In this document: positions 1-11,559 of the stretch, piece by piece
Numbering within the stretch: the stretch's first letter is position 1
Layout: every line of letters starts with the position of its first letter
Origin: Polytrichum commune
Taxonomy: Eukaryota; Streptophyta; Polytrichopsida; Polytrichales; Polytrichaceae
NCBI GenBank assembly: GCA_950295325.1
Contig: OX485804.1
Coordinates: 64,946,533-65,010,532 of the forward strand
DNA length: 64,000 bases
Reading direction: 5' to 3'
The notes under the pieces: model-generated
Database searches by the model: none
What the model saw: only the letters and a program-made list of their open reading frames with translations
What the model was told of the DNA's origin: nothing
Position numbers and translations under genes: made by a program

Positions 1-407
1 TGGACTACCTGGATGCCGAGATCGAGTGGTTGCGGCGGGTTAGGGCTAGGGTTTCGAAGTGCACGGCTGCATCAAACCAAGCGGCCACACAATCCAACGT
101 TCATATAGCTGTTAGAAATAGTGTTATTTATGTTTGCTTGGAGACATTGGCTGCACTGTTCAGGTGCCACAGCGCAGACTCTGCGAGTGGGTGTGGCCTG
201 CTCAGGATCGATAGGGTTTTACACGTCTTTGGTGTCCTGAAACGTTGCGGTCTTGTTTTCGTCGGAACACATAGAGGTTGAAATTGTAGCAACTTTTATT
301 CATGAATCTTACCACAACATCGTACTCTCTGTTTAGTGAAAGACTGAGTGCTGCTCTTCTTGCCAGTGGAGAGCTATCAAGTCAAACTATTTCTCTGCAG
401 GATAAGA

Positions 408-1085
408 TCACCGAATCTCTGCCATGGACATCTTTAACCTACGACCTAGTGATTGTTGGCCGCTTGCAAATTTGAGCACGGCCTTCTTGAGATGTTGAGG
501 TAGTTCTTGGCCGCTTCCATAGTTGCGCATAGGCTCCATGAGATCTTCAATTAGTCCTTGTTGCGCGCTTGTATAGGTGGTCGTGATTGTGACCAAAGCT
601 CGGATTGCGTGTTCCGTCCCCGCCACATCTACAAGCCTTTGAAGAGTGCTCAGAGAGCTGGTTGCGAACTCTTTGCCCTCCGAAACAGGAGAAAGTGTGC
701 CGAACTCAATGGCCTCTCCTGTGGCTGTGGCTGGTGCTCTTGTCGAAGCTCTCGTTGTGGCTGGCGCTGGGGAAGAAATGGTATCATAATTGTATGTAGG
801 ATCACCTAAACTCGATCTCTTCCGCTTTGGCATGGAAAGTGCCTCCTCAGGCAACTTTCTCTGCGGCGTCATGGCCTGCAAAACCTGTGCAGTGGAGGTT
901 AGTTCGCATTTAGATGGTCCTGCATACACATGTGGTACTGTTTTCAATTTTGGAACATTAATTTTCAATTGAAGATTTATGGTACTTAGCAAGAACTTGA
1001 GAAAGCCACGGTGCGACGACAGGTGACCTTGAGGAGTCTTTACAAGTATCATTCGTAACAATAGAAGTTGAGAATTGCAACTCAA
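408..1085 (-). CDS. unidentified nuclear-looking ORF (225 aa)
   Basis: An open frame of 225 codons on the minus strand that I do not recognise. It holds a basic PKRKRSS stretch near residue 87, which could be a nuclear localisation signal, then a Ser/Thr/Ala/Pro-rich low-complexity stretch, then a mostly helical C-terminal third (LQRLVDVAGTEHAIRAL onward) ending in MSMAEIR. An internal ATG at MTPQRK, near residue 70, may be the true exon start, because the first 70 residues look less protein-like. The DNA just upstream (about 1080-1250) has a diverged reverse-complement copy at about 62420-62635, so this is probably part of a repeat family and not a unique host gene. It may belong to the neighbouring CACTA material. 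Function unknown. Confidence 0.35.
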   Translation of the reverse strand: MSCNSQLLLLRMILVKTPQGHLSSHRGFLKFLLSTINLQLKINVPKLKTVPHVYAGPSKCELTSTAQVLQAMTPQRKLPEEALSMPKRKRSSLGDPTYNYDTISSPAPATTRASTRAPATATGEAIEFGTLSPVSEGKEFATSSLSTLQRLVDVAGTEHAIRALVTITTTYTSAQQGLIEDLMEPMRNYGSGQELPQHLKKAVLKFASGQQSLGRRLKMSMAEIR

Positions 1086-1099
1086 CTAGCGTTTGTTGA

Positions 1100-3630
1100 A
1101 AGATGACGTTACCTTCCCTCCAAATCCAGAACCTGAAATCTGCATGTTCAACCAGATCGAATGTCAGACAGCTAAAAGCTCGAACATGTTATCAACCAGC
1201 AGATGAATGTTAGGCAACAGATACAATGAATAGCTTAGGTGGAGCGCTTAAGCCCAGCTGAAAGCTCGAACAGATCAAAATGAATATCAGGAGCGCTGAG
1301 GTCACCTTATACTAAGATCATCTTATACCAAGGTTACCTATAATTGCTTTGGGTTTAACACAAACTAAGAAGGGCTTTGCACAGCTCGATTCATCTAATC
1401 GGATCATCCCACCACAAGGAAGCTGGCCTCTTATGACACACTCGTCTGACACGGAGGGCCCTCTGTGTTGGACTTTTGCACAGGGAGGATAATTTCTCCA
1501 GCGGAACACAGTAAATCTGTGAATGCCAAAATACTTGCAGGCCACCTTCGACATCTGTCCAAACCCTGTCACGCCTCTGACTCTGTGGATGCGGATGGCC
1601 ACTTTATATATGGAGGTGCTTTAATTTATGGCGGTCAAAATGGGCTGTCCCTTTTTCCTAGAGATCGCACTGTCTTTCAATGTGGCATTTAGGGATGGCA
1701 TTGTGTTTAACTTAGGGGGGATGTTCCTGCCATTGGATAGGCGATGGCCGCATTTGATGGGCTCATTCATTGGCCAAGCCGGACGTACAAATTAAGTATA
1801 TGTCGATGAATCCCGGTCCGCATGCGTCATTATACGGCGTGTGGAAGTACTTTGCTATATATGTATTTCATACAGGAATCGGACAATGTACATGTATTTT
1901 TTAATTGCAGGTGTTGTGGAGCGTATTTGTTGTGTATATGCTGTATGGACGCAATGTATTCAATGATTATGTGGTAATGGATGGGCGGTATTTCCCCCAA
2001 TACATTCAAGGCAGGCACGTAGTTGGCTGGACGCGCTTGCCTCTGCTTTGTTTGAATGCCTTAAAACATGCGTCACCGTGGAGCACTTGAAACAGACCCA
2101 ACATACAAGTGTGCAACACAAACTGGAGAAGATGGATTATGGCAGCAATTGTATAGAAACATAATGTTTGTTGACTCTCAATTGGTTGCTTGCTGCTCCC
2201 TCCATACCTCTCACTTCTTCTAGCTGCTCTAAACATGCAAATGTCCAGACCCCATCGCAGTTCCGATGCGGTGTCCCAAAACTATACTGCTTGTTTTCCA
2301 CCTGATACCAGGCTCTATGCTACATTGTAGTTATTTTCTCGACCTGGTGCACGCCTACAAACCACAATGTGCTTCACAGAATGCGCATTTCCCGTCCGCC
2401 TCATACTGCTTGCAGTCCTAGACATGTCGTCCCCATGATCGACGCAGCAAATTCCGTGTCCATGGTTGCTCTGGCTGGTCGAAAAAGCCTCGCATGAAAA
2501 CGCCCATTTGCCTCCACGTCTGCTTTGCGCTAATGCGTGTCAGCTCCAACATTCTGTCCGCCCACCGTACACACCCCTGCCGTCGAGAATGGCTCAAACA
2601 GCCTCTGGCGGTTGCCCTCGCGGTTGCCACTGTTGTTCTACTGGATGGTCCCACACACCAAACTTCAATCGCGCTTGTGTGCATTCCAGGAGCATTCACA
2701 TCGTTTCCGGCACCCTCCGTCTGGGCATAGGGTCTAGATTGCACAATTCTTTGACCTCCTCCCTCCCCCGCGCACTCCGTGGATTGCAATTCACAACACC
2801 GAGCGTGCGCCTCCGTGGCAGTCTGTGCCACTGTCCGCATGCCAGAGGCCTACATCTTTTTAGGAGCGGCTGTGCGCACAAATAGTGATGGTCGCCGATA
2901 TCCACTGCGTGCCTGCAAAACAACAGAACCCACATGTGAGTGAAAATGGCTCCCACGCTATCCTCCCACAAATGGCTCAGCCACGCACAACCATCACCAG
3001 ACATTCTCCCCCACATCGAACAACACATGACATATGCGCAGTGAACACGTCGAGAGCAACGGAGCTTACCATGCCCACACATTCATTCGCACACATGCCT
3101 ACCCACCAGCGGGCTTCATTACTTGTGCGAGGAACTGCAATCAGTCGGAAGCACAACCACATCCACACTAACACATCGTAGCTGTTATTGCATTGCCTGT
3201 TTACAAACACCTTCTTCGTCTCTCCCTCCTCAACTCTGTTGCATCGACAGGGTCATTCTCGCCCCCTCCCTCCCGCCTCTCTCCATCCATAGCTGCAAAT
3301 ACGTCGTGGTCGCCCCTGGACTCCTCTTGGCCAAGAGATTGCTCCACTCCATGAGATGTTATTCGCCTTCCCCTTGCCTCTTTCAGTAGGACCACACTCC
3401 ATCCAGGCATTGCCTTGTCGGGCACAAAAAAAACCTGCACGCAAACACTTCCCAAGTCGGTCAGTGTGGAAGATGTCCAAGTGCACCTGTGCGACAAAAC
3501 AAACATTTCAGTGTGGCATCCTGCTGGCTGGGCCTTTGCGTCACATTCTAACCTTTCCACGTGTTTTATTCAGTGTGGAGTTTTGCGTGTCGAGGATGGA
3601 CATTGTGGGTCGCATACTGGGAAAGCATTG
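1100..3630. other. GC-rich non-coding stretch beside TNP2
   Basis: Several overlapping frames of 60-140 codons are open here on both strands, but none has recognisable protein sequence, and their composition (Cys/Arg/His-rich, overlapping antisense frames) is what GC-rich non-coding DNA gives. I read it as the 3' flank and untranslated part of the CACTA element whose transposase starts at about 3633. I could not find a convincing CACTA terminus (CACTA or its complement with sub-terminal repeats). Confidence 0.4.
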
Positions 3631-3632
3631 CC

Positions 3633-4250
3633 TCAACAAATAATCAGTACCTGTGATGCCAACTCGGGTAGTATGTATGGGTCTGTGGTACATCTTGGCA
3701 TGGCCGCCATGTTGGCCAGCCAAAAACTATGCGAGTCATGCTGCATTCGCGGCTGCAACTCGGTGTGCTTAGAAACCCAAGATACAACCATCAAGACCAA
3801 ATTCATGTCCACATAATTGAACACCAGGATGTCTTTCAGAGTGCCCACTCTAATGAGTTCCACGCCCCCGCCTGGACCTTCGCCTTCATCTCCAACATGG
3901 GCTGCCTGCAATTCTGCAACCCCGCAATCAAATGTCACATGTGCCACGCCTCCTTCCGCCTCCTCCACCCGGTAGTGGGATCCATGCGACATCATGCTCC
4001 GGAAGGAGCACACTCTCCTTGATGGACTGGACGCCAACATCGCGAAGTCAAATGCTTCGGGTCGTGCCCCCTCTGGGAGTCGCGCTAATCGTCCATGCAA
4101 CCATCTGGGGAAGGGCTCCATCGGCTGTCCCCTCGTACTCTCTCTCGCATACTCCCTGTGGATCATGCCAGCATCACTGTTAGCAAACAGAAGTCCCTTC
4201 TTGGAGGCAGCCCACTGTGCAAAAGTTCGCGTCCACACTGAACTCAACAA
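3633..4250 (-). pseudogene. CACTA TNP2 transposase, C-terminal DUF4216-like exon
   Basis: This minus-strand frame of 205 codons follows directly, one codon step away, on the frame that ends at 4252. Its middle resembles the C-terminal region often found in plant En/Spm TNP2 proteins (DUF4216): a stretch around VGTLKDILVFNYVDMNLVLM followed by a hydrophobic strand ending in SWV. The surrounding residues are weakly conserved, so this may be decayed or include intron sequence. It is the last recognisable piece of the TNP2 gene. Confidence 0.45.
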
Positions 4251-4251
4251 C

Positions 4252-5181
4252 TTACCGCCTCATTTCCGCAGTGCGTTCGTGGTGGTCAATGATATAATTG
4301 TGTGCTCCCGCAACACTAGCCGCAGTCATGTTCACCACACGCCCGCGTCCCTGGACGACTAACCCCCTTGTGCCCTCCTCCTCCACCGTTTCCCATACGT
4401 GCCTCTTTGTGTACGACTGTAGATTCAGATACTCGGTGCAGAATCCTAGAGCCTCCTCCGCCGCATACCCATTCGCAATTGACGCCTCTGGATGCGACTT
4501 CGTCCTGACATACGATTTTAGGGTCCCCAAGTACCGCTCACACGGGTACATCCACCGCCCCCCCACAGGGCCGCATATCTCCAACTCGTCCACCAGGTGT
4601 ATGAGGCAGTGTTGCATCACATCAAAAAATGCAGGCGGAAAACACACTTCCAGAATGCACATAGTTTCCACAACATAGAGTCTCAGTGCCTTCAATTCAA
4701 CCTTGTCCAACACTCTGGCACATATTCTGTTGAGGCTCTTACCTAACCTAATCAAGGCAGTGCGTTGCAACGGTTGCAGCAATGACCGGATGGCCACTGG
4801 TATTATTTGCTGCAAGAGACAATGGAAGTCGTGGGATTTGAGCCCCACGAACCGCGATTTCTTTAAGTGTTTTCCCAGAGCGCTGCCGTACCCTGTGGGC
4901 GTACGGATTGCACTGACATCGTCTACGAATTTTTTTTTCTCCGCCTCTGTCAGTACATATGGCGCATCAGGTTTGAAATATCGTTGTCGGTTGGCCCTGG
5001 GTCTGAGCCATAACTCCCTTCTCAGCCCTACCTCCTGAAGATCTCTCCGCGACTCGGCCGTGTCTTTGTCGCCAAAGAGAAACTTCAGCACGCCCTCTGC
5101 AATGTTCTTCTCTATGTGCATTACATCTAGCAAATGCCTGGTTGGCATGCCATGCAACATCAAAGATAAAGCTATCAGCAA
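4252..5181 (-). pseudogene. CACTA TNP2 transposase, middle part with DUF4218
   Basis: The 309-codon minus-strand frame begins in the Transposase_21 core (HGMPTRHLLDVMHIEKNIAE) and continues into a clear DUF4218 domain: GLKSHDFHCLLQQIIPVAIR, an internal LIHLVDELEICGPVGGRWM stretch and the YLGTLKSYVRTKSHPEASIA segment. These are hallmark blocks of plant En/Spm (CACTA) TNP2 transposases, which cut and join the element ends in the nucleus. An intron of about 60 nt probably separates it from the upstream exon ending at about 5250 (candidate donor GTACTA after a codon for Q). No stop interrupts this segment. Confidence 0.85.
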
Positions 5182-5229
5182 GGAGTTTATTGTGGCCCAA
5201 TCCCAATCCCCCCCCCTTTGCTTGAAAAA

Positions 5230-6558
5230 TCATGAATTTACTAGTACCTGCCAGTAGGGCAGCGTGTACAGTATGGGAACACGTTTCACGCCACTGCAGA
5301 GCGTTGGATCGCCTTCCCTTCCTATTCTTCCCCCGTGCCTTGCGTATTCTGCACGAAGGTAAGCCCAACGTATGTGGCTCTCAACATCCATCGCCACAGG
5401 CGCATCCTCCAACTCCTGCGTTGGAAACACACTCACATCGAATCGGAATGGGTGGTCCGCAGGCAGCCACCTGCGGTGCCTCCCCCCGTACACGATTTTT
5501 GACAAGTTCTCTGAATATCTGGAGGTTGTATTCGGCCCACAAACCGGGCATGCGCAGTATCCCTTGTTTGTTGTTCCAGCAAGCATCGCGTACGCTGGAA
5601 AGTCGTGAACACACTAGAGCAACATTGCTCTAAGTGTGAATCTAGACTCGCCCCGCCACCGTGCCGCGTCATAGCATATTGCACCTTCTATCCACAGTTC
5701 CCTTAGTTCCTCTACTAGAGGCACGAGGTACATGTCTATGCAGGCAGCCGTAACGGCATCGGGCCCCGGGATCAGAAGCCCCATCATCACAAAGAATTTT
5801 TTAATGGTTAACCAGGGGGGCAAATTGTAATTGAGCAAAAGAACCGGACATAGGGAATGGGTGGACCTTTTCTGCGAGTGAGGGTTTATGCCGTCGGCGC
5901 ATAATCCCAGGTGGACATTTCTATGGTCGGCCTCAAAATCCGCATGCCTTGACCTTATGTGCTCCCATTGGGGGGAGTCGTGGGGGCCCCTCATCTTGCC
6001 ATCGCCGGATATGTTATTCCCATGCCACGTCATGAGAGCAGCCAAATGCGGGGTTGAGAACATTCTCCTCAGTCGTGGAATAAGGGGAAAATGTCTGAGA
6101 ACCTTCATTGGAACTCTTGACATTCCTACTCGTCTGTAACGTGGGGCATTACAGACTGGGCATGTTTCCAAATCTGCATTCCCCTTTCTAAACAGGACGC
6201 AGCCATTCCTGCACGCATCGATTGCATCGTACCTAAGTCCTAGACGGCCTAGCATTCTACTTGCAAGTCCCTCGCTGGTGGGCAGGGAGTTGGGCGACGG
6301 TAAAATCACATTCGCCAACAAATGCAACATTTCACTTATGCATGCATTTGTTGCTTTATGCGTTCGGCAAACATTCATGAACATGAGGGTTGCATCTAGT
6401 CTAGATAGACTGGATCCGCAAAACAGTGGTGTGTGTGACTCATCGTTAATGGCAGTTGCTTCCTGGAATCCTGGAGTTTCTTCCCCATCATCCCCTCCAT
6501 AGGTATCGTCCGCTGTCACCGTCTGCCCGCCATCGTTGTCATCGTCGTCCCCCTCGCT
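5230..6558 (-). pseudogene. CACTA TNP2 transposase, N-terminal and catalytic part
   Basis: The 6519-5614 and 5586-5230 frames are in the same phase and are separated by one TAG codon at about 5614, between MLL and CVHDFPAYAMLAG, where family members usually have Trp. The product has the usual TNP2 opening (TPLFCGSSLSRLDATLMFMN), the cysteine pair region ETCPVCNAPRYR, and the Transposase_21 core with LGLCADGINPHSQ, LLLNYNLPPWLTIKKFFVMM and LIPGPDAVTAACIDMYLVPL. An acidic Asp/Gly run precedes it. Loss of function rests on that nonsense codon, unless it lies in an unseen mini-intron. Together with the downstream exons, the gene spans about 3.6-7.5 kb. Confidence 0.85.
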
Positions 6559-6961
6559 CTCCCTCTCGCTTCCGCTCTGAAGCCACTCCTCTGCACAACA
6601 CCCATCCAGCCCACCCCATTCATGGCGTTAGTCGTAAAGGTCATTCTGGTGCGCAAGTGCAGCCCCCTATGCTTCGTGGAGTTCATGTGTTCAATCAATT
6701 GTCGCTACGTACAACCTCTGCTATGTCAAAGCTGAACTGCAACAATGAATACATCCATGTCTCAACAATGGGGGGTTGAGACATAGTCGAGCACTTCTGT
6801 GTAGCCCAGTTGCGGTCATCGCATACACATGCACAACACCCACCCTGCCAATGCCCAGTACACAAGCTGTGCTTGCTTCAACATCGACGACCTCAATCTA
6901 GCATATGTCAACGCAATGGGAACCGCAATACCTTCGGACGGTGTCCCCCAGTGAGCACAAT

Positions 6962-7462
6962 TCAATCACGCAGTGGCAGTATGGTGGTTGCTATAGGGTT
7001 CTCACCATCGGAAGCGTCCTTCGTGTTGTCTGCCGTGTGCACTATCGCATCCGTGGGGTGTGTTGGCGAGTCCCAGCCCTCCGCGGCTCCGTCATCCGCA
7101 TCGCTTACGACCTCCATTTCCGAGTTCCCGTCCATTGACGACATTGCATTGTCATGCATCTCGTCCGCCGCAACAAAAACGTCCCGAACCAGGTGGGCAC
7201 CAACTTCAACCACTATTGCTCTTGGATTTCCCCAACCAATTTGAGAAATTGGGTCCAGTGCGGCAAAGGCCGCATCCCACTCGTCGTCGGAACTGTCCCT
7301 CTCCTCCCCTTGCCATGCGATGTCGCCGTTATTGCATAACAAATCCCCCCCCCAACAGCATGCGCACCCGTTGACTACTAAATGGTATTCATTTTTGGCC
7401 AGGGTCGACCAACAACAGATTGGATAACCACACCTACCATGGCGGGCCGCATGGCCCCGCAA
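6962..7462 (-). CDS. possible 5' exon of the TNP2 gene
   Basis: A 166-codon frame upstream of and co-oriented with TNP2. It begins with a Cys/His-rich stretch (CGYPICCWST, CACCWGGDLLC) and continues into a strongly acidic region (RDSSDDEWDAAFAALD and later VVSDADDGAAEGWD). N-terminal acidic and Cys-rich exons are common in TNP2 genes, so I place it here by position and composition. I see no diagnostic domain, and the splice to the next exon is not defined. Confidence 0.35.
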   Translation of the reverse strand: MRGHAARHGRCGYPICCWSTLAKNEYHLVVNGCACCWGGDLLCNNGDIAWQGEERDSSDDEWDAAFAALDPISQIGWGNPRAIVVEVGAHLVRDVFVAADEMHDNAMSSMDGNSEMEVVSDADDGAAEGWDSPTHPTDAIVHTADNTKDASDGENPIATTILPLRD

Positions 7463-8439
7463 AATTAGAAACTTGCATCACAACCCATCAATCAAGTCAA
7501 CAATGTGTTACCTGGGCCTGCAGCCGCCTCATTGGGTGCCGTCCAAAGTCCCGCAGATGTAGTGCGTGGGTTCGGCGCAGCAATGGTTTGCCGAACAAAC
7601 ACAGCGTGCAAGGACAACGGCTCTTTGACTCCCCAGTCCTCGCTTGGCGCTCTGTCTCCCTTCGCCACATTTTTGCGTCGCACAGCTCCACACGGCGCAC
7701 GTGTGTTGTGGGAAGACCCTCCCGCACACCCTCCCGATACATGATGCCCCCTGGCGCACGGCACTCGCACCCGGTATTCAGAGCCCCTGCCGTGATCGCC
7801 AACAACACTGTGGACCGTCCACTTGACGCCGAAAAAGACCCCACAAAACCCCAAAATCACTTGGTCCTCCTACTGCCGTTCACCCTACCGCCTGTGTATC
7901 AACTTCCACCCCCCCTTACAGCGATTCCCCTCACTCTGCGAGCAACAAAACGTGGCGATGGTAACCACCCCCAAGATCAACTGCGACGACGACGTATATC
8001 GGCCACCTGCGGATGAACCCTAATGGCGACCTCTGCAACGTCTGGAATGTCTGGGCGCTGGCATCTGCCCCTCCGCGTCAGCGGCCTAACAAGGATCATG
8101 CCTCTCCTCCTCTTTTCGTCTGTAAAGCCCGCGCAGTGCTTTGGCTCTATTTTCGTTTAAGCGATCCCATGTGTGCCGATCTGCATCCCCGACCTCCACG
8201 CATCAGAACCTCCGAAGCAAGCATGTCACCTGGGGTGAGAGCCAGTCTCGAGGACGACAATGATCCCTCGCGACCGGGCACCACGTGGAGCCCACGGTGA
8301 GAGCTTCCATGGCGGAAGGACAAGGGGTCCGACTGTCCGGGACTTTGTTTTTGCCAAGCGCCGCGGAAATATTGTGGTTCACTAAATATCACTAACCCTA
8401 TGAAACCAAGCAACATTCAATGTGAACTCAAACCCTAAA

Positions 8440-9005
8440 TATCAACTATGGTAACATGTGGAAGCTATATGTAAGGTTCGTAAGGATATGGAAAAAAAAA
8501 TTAACAACTCCGATGAATTGATCATCCTCAGTGTGGACCATATCGCTCATGCACCCATGATGTGTAGCACATATTAAGCTCTAGAACTTTGAGGTTGGGT
8601 TGATTATTGAACCTCCACCTGGCCCACCTCAATTGGCCAAAATCCTACCTTCTCTTATCAACAGCTTTTTATGGATTATAAACAACTTCGTATGTGACAA
8701 TAATTGCAACGTTGTAAAACTACAATCCAAATAAGTTACAAGGAAAGACAACTGATGTTGGGATAACAATTAATGTTGGTGACACTATATTATGGTTTAC
8801 AATTAGTACTAAGCATGACAATTGGAATTGGCAACACTAAATACCATATTTATTGTGGATTCATTGGATGTGTATATATCAGTGACATCATATAGAATTT
8901 CAATGAAACTCTTCGAAACAAATTTCAAGATACCAATAACTACTATTAAACACACATTCAAATAAATCAACACCATCGCCGTACAACATGCTGGATCAAT
9001 TATTC
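8440..9005. other. AT-rich spacer
   Basis: AT-rich DNA without an ORF or a recognisable repeat. It marks a sharp drop in GC content from the CACTA block to its left and leads into the end of the pogo-like relic at 9006. Confidence 0.4.
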
Positions 9006-9431
9006 TACTGTTCTCCCTCTATACTATGACACCTTTGGGAAACACAAGAAAATTCGTATTATCGAGGTGTCGTCTTCTCGTTAATATGACGAATGGCCTA
9101 TAATTGTCGCACTGTTGCGGGAACACAAAAACATAAGAAATATGAGCTTCAAAACATATACAACGAGTTTAAACAAAATAGATTGTATGAAATAATAACT
9201 CATAACTCCAAACAAACACAAAAATCAAGAACTCTCTAAATAAGAGTTCAAAGATCTCTCGTTTTGCCTACCTAAGTTAAGAATTGTCAGCTTATCTAAA
9301 TTCCCTAATAGCTTTTCAAAACTTAGAACTTCATTAACACCGGGGGTCATCAAAATCGATACATTGTTGTTAGTCGCCGTAGACCCGGAAGAGTTGTCAC
9401 TCGGAATCTGTGTTGCGACTCTGGTCTTCAA
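9006..9431 (-). mobile_element. pogo/Tigger-like DNA transposon relic (one end)
   Basis: Starting at a TA dinucleotide at 9006, the sequence CTCCCTCTATACTATGACAC and the following AATTCGTATTATCGAGGTGT match, motif by motif, the left end of the element at 18151. A minus-strand frame (9431-9225, 68 codons) encodes the transposase C-terminus: its last 23 residues align with those of the 18.4-kb copy (NLDKL, then NLGRQ, then ERSLNSYL). The opposite end of the element is not visible, so the relic is truncated. Pogo/Tigger elements use TA targets and DDE transposases with CENP-B-type DNA-binding domains; neither domain is preserved here. Confidence 0.6.
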
Positions 9432-9499
9432 AAGTTGTCATGTTTATCATAGGAATGGTTTGCATGCAATTTCCTAACCAATAAAATCAGATTATGGAA

Positions 9500-9576
9500 G
9501 ATTTTATGATGTTGTGATTAATGTGACTAATACCCAGCCGGGGAATTAGTCACATTAGTCACACCATCATAAAATC
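9500..9576. repeat. long hairpin, copy 1
   Basis: Two arms of about 36 bp (beginning GATTTTATGATGTTGTGA and its complement) surround a short CAGCC-containing loop, with a few mismatches. It lies inside a direct repeat of about 190 bp whose second copy is at about 9785-9985. Confidence 0.8.
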
Positions 9577-9848
9577 GGGCACAACTTTTACACCCCGAGA
9601 CTTAATTTGCGCATAACTTTTGGGGTAGTTGCCACATCAAAGGTGCTTCAATCCTGCAAGTTTTTATGGGCATTGGATTTCGTGCCTTATTGCTATGATT
9701 TTTTTGGTTTATTTAACTTTCAATTCAACTCAAAATTGGGAAACAATCAGAATGGCCAAATATCTGAGTTATTGTGTTCGTTTGTGTCATATCTATCATC
9801 AGAATGGTTTGCATGCAATTTCCTAACCAATAAAATAAGATTATGGAA

Positions 9849-9925
9849 GATTTTATGATGTTGTGACTAATGTGACTAATACCCAGCCGGGGTATTAGTC
9901 ACATTAGTCACAACATCATAAAATC
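9849..9925. repeat. long hairpin, copy 2 (near-perfect)
   Basis: Same hairpin as at 9500 but with almost perfectly paired arms: GACTAATGTGACTAATACC pairs with GGTATTAGTCACATTAGTC around a five-base loop. The surrounding direct repeat (offset about 349 bp) includes TTTGCATGCAATTTCCTAAC on the left and TAATTTGCGCATAA on the right. It may be a MITE or a small-RNA precursor; the sequence alone does not say which. Confidence 0.85.
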
Positions 9926-9989
9926 TTGCACAACTTTCACACCCTGAAGACTAATTTGCGCATAAAAACTTTTGGGTGTCTAACGGAAA

Positions 9990-10640
9990 AAAGGACTTTT
10001 TTAGATAACTTCACATGCTTGGTATGGTTAGATTTGTATTGTGAAGCATATTTTGAATCATACCTACATTTCATACTCCATATTGAGTACACCTACAAAG
10101 TTAATTTAGAAGGAATAGGGTCATCTAAGATATCCTTTTGATTCCTTAAAGGACATTTAGGAGTGTTGTCTTAATTGTTCACCTTAGGATCAAGGAATGA
10201 AAAGGACAAAAAGAATCAATCGAAACAATCCCAAATTTTTTCCTCACTATTATCCTTCAAGTGTGTACCAATAGAACATATATATATTGAATACCAATTG
10301 CCCAACTTTACATGTGGCACCAAACATGGCCAAAAATACATATAATCACGGCCACACGTAAAAGGAACGTCTAGTATTAGAATTGGACAAAAAAAATTAT
10401 ATGAACGGACACATGACACTTATACCAAGGTACCAAGATGCAAAATAGGGAAAAAATGACCTATGATGTACACTTGCATAATAAAAAATGCCATTGATGT
10501 GGCCGAAGGGTTTAGGGTTTAGGAATTTGGGTTTAAGGTTTTGGGAATCTACAAACCTTGTAGATTCCCCGGAGAACCCTTACCTAAACCCTGAAGATGC
10601 CCTGAAATCCTAAAGATGCCTGGAATATTCTTTGAACACG
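9990..10640. other. AT-rich spacer
   Basis: No gene-like frame. It contains a few TTTAGGGTTTAGG-type tracts near 10507-10530 that resemble degenerate telomere-like or simple repeats, but too few to call. Confidence 0.3.
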
Positions 10641-10645
10641 TTCTA

Positions 10646-11190
10646 TACTTGGGGGCCCCAAAGTGTTTGAACTGGGGCCCCAGCTGTAGCACTTCGGGCC
10701 CCGAGTGTAGGAACTGGGGCCCTAAGTGCTACAAATGGGGCCCCAAAGTGTCTAAACTGAAGCCCCAGTTGTAGCATTTCGGGCCCCGAGTGTAGGAATT
10801 GGGGCCCCAAGTGCTACAACTCGGGCCCCAAAGTGTCTCAACTGGGGCCCGAGCTCTAGCACTTCGGGCCCTGAGTGTAGGAACTGGGGCCCCAAGTGCG
10901 ACAACTCGGGCCCCAAAGTGTCTCAACTGGGGCCCGAGCTCTAGCACTTCGGGCCCCGAGTGTAGGAACTGGGGCCCCAAGTGCGACAACTCGGGCCCCA
11001 AAGTGTCTCAACTGGGGCCCGAGCTCTAGCACTTCGGGCCCCGAGTGTAGGAATTGGGGCCCCAAGTGCTACAACTCGGGCCCCAAAGTGTTTGAACCGG
11101 GGCCCCAGCCGTAGCACTTCGGGCCCCAAAGTGTCTCAACTGGGGGCCCAGCTGTAGCATTTCGGGCCCCGAGTGTAGGAATTAGTATAT
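10646..11190. repeat. GGGCCC-rich satellite with 85-bp higher-order unit
   Basis: A run of about 25 short units of roughly 21 bp, each centred on GGGGCCCC or CGGGCCC and flanked by words such as AGTGTAGGAACT, AAGTGCGACAACT, AAAGTGTCTCAACT and CTAGCACTTC. Four consecutive units form an 85-bp higher-order period (GAGTGTAG recurs at 10873, 10958 and 11043). The frames open across it on both strands are repeat artefacts. Each unit core is palindromic. Confidence 0.9.
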
Positions 11191-11559
11191 ATATACCCAT
11201 GTTGAAAAATTTAAAAATAAATAGGTACTTACCCTTCAAATACGTGGATGGATTCTCCCATCCTTTATGTGTATGTGTGTGTGCAACATTTTGCACTCTA
11301 TGTTGGAAGATGGCGCATAGATTGCTCACAACATGGATGTGGGATAACATGACGTTTCATAACTTGGGTGGGCACAACTTCCAAAAATTGGACTCACATT
11401 CCTCGGGTTCACGAGAATACTTGTGTTTATTGGAAGTTGTGAGTGATTATTTCATGCCATCCATTTTTCTTAAACTCGTTGCATACATTATAAATTATCT
11501 TCTCGTAATCCTTGCACATTACGACAACTTCATGCCATTATGCCCCCTTCCCACTTGAA

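Noticed and set aside
2418-3560. Cys/Arg-rich ORFs of 77-140 codons on both strands
   Set aside because: Overlapping antisense frames of similar length in GC-rich DNA, with no recognisable domain; best explained as chance open frames.
10507-10535. telomere-like TTTAGGG tract
   Set aside because: Only two or three imperfect copies; no evidence of an interstitial telomere array.
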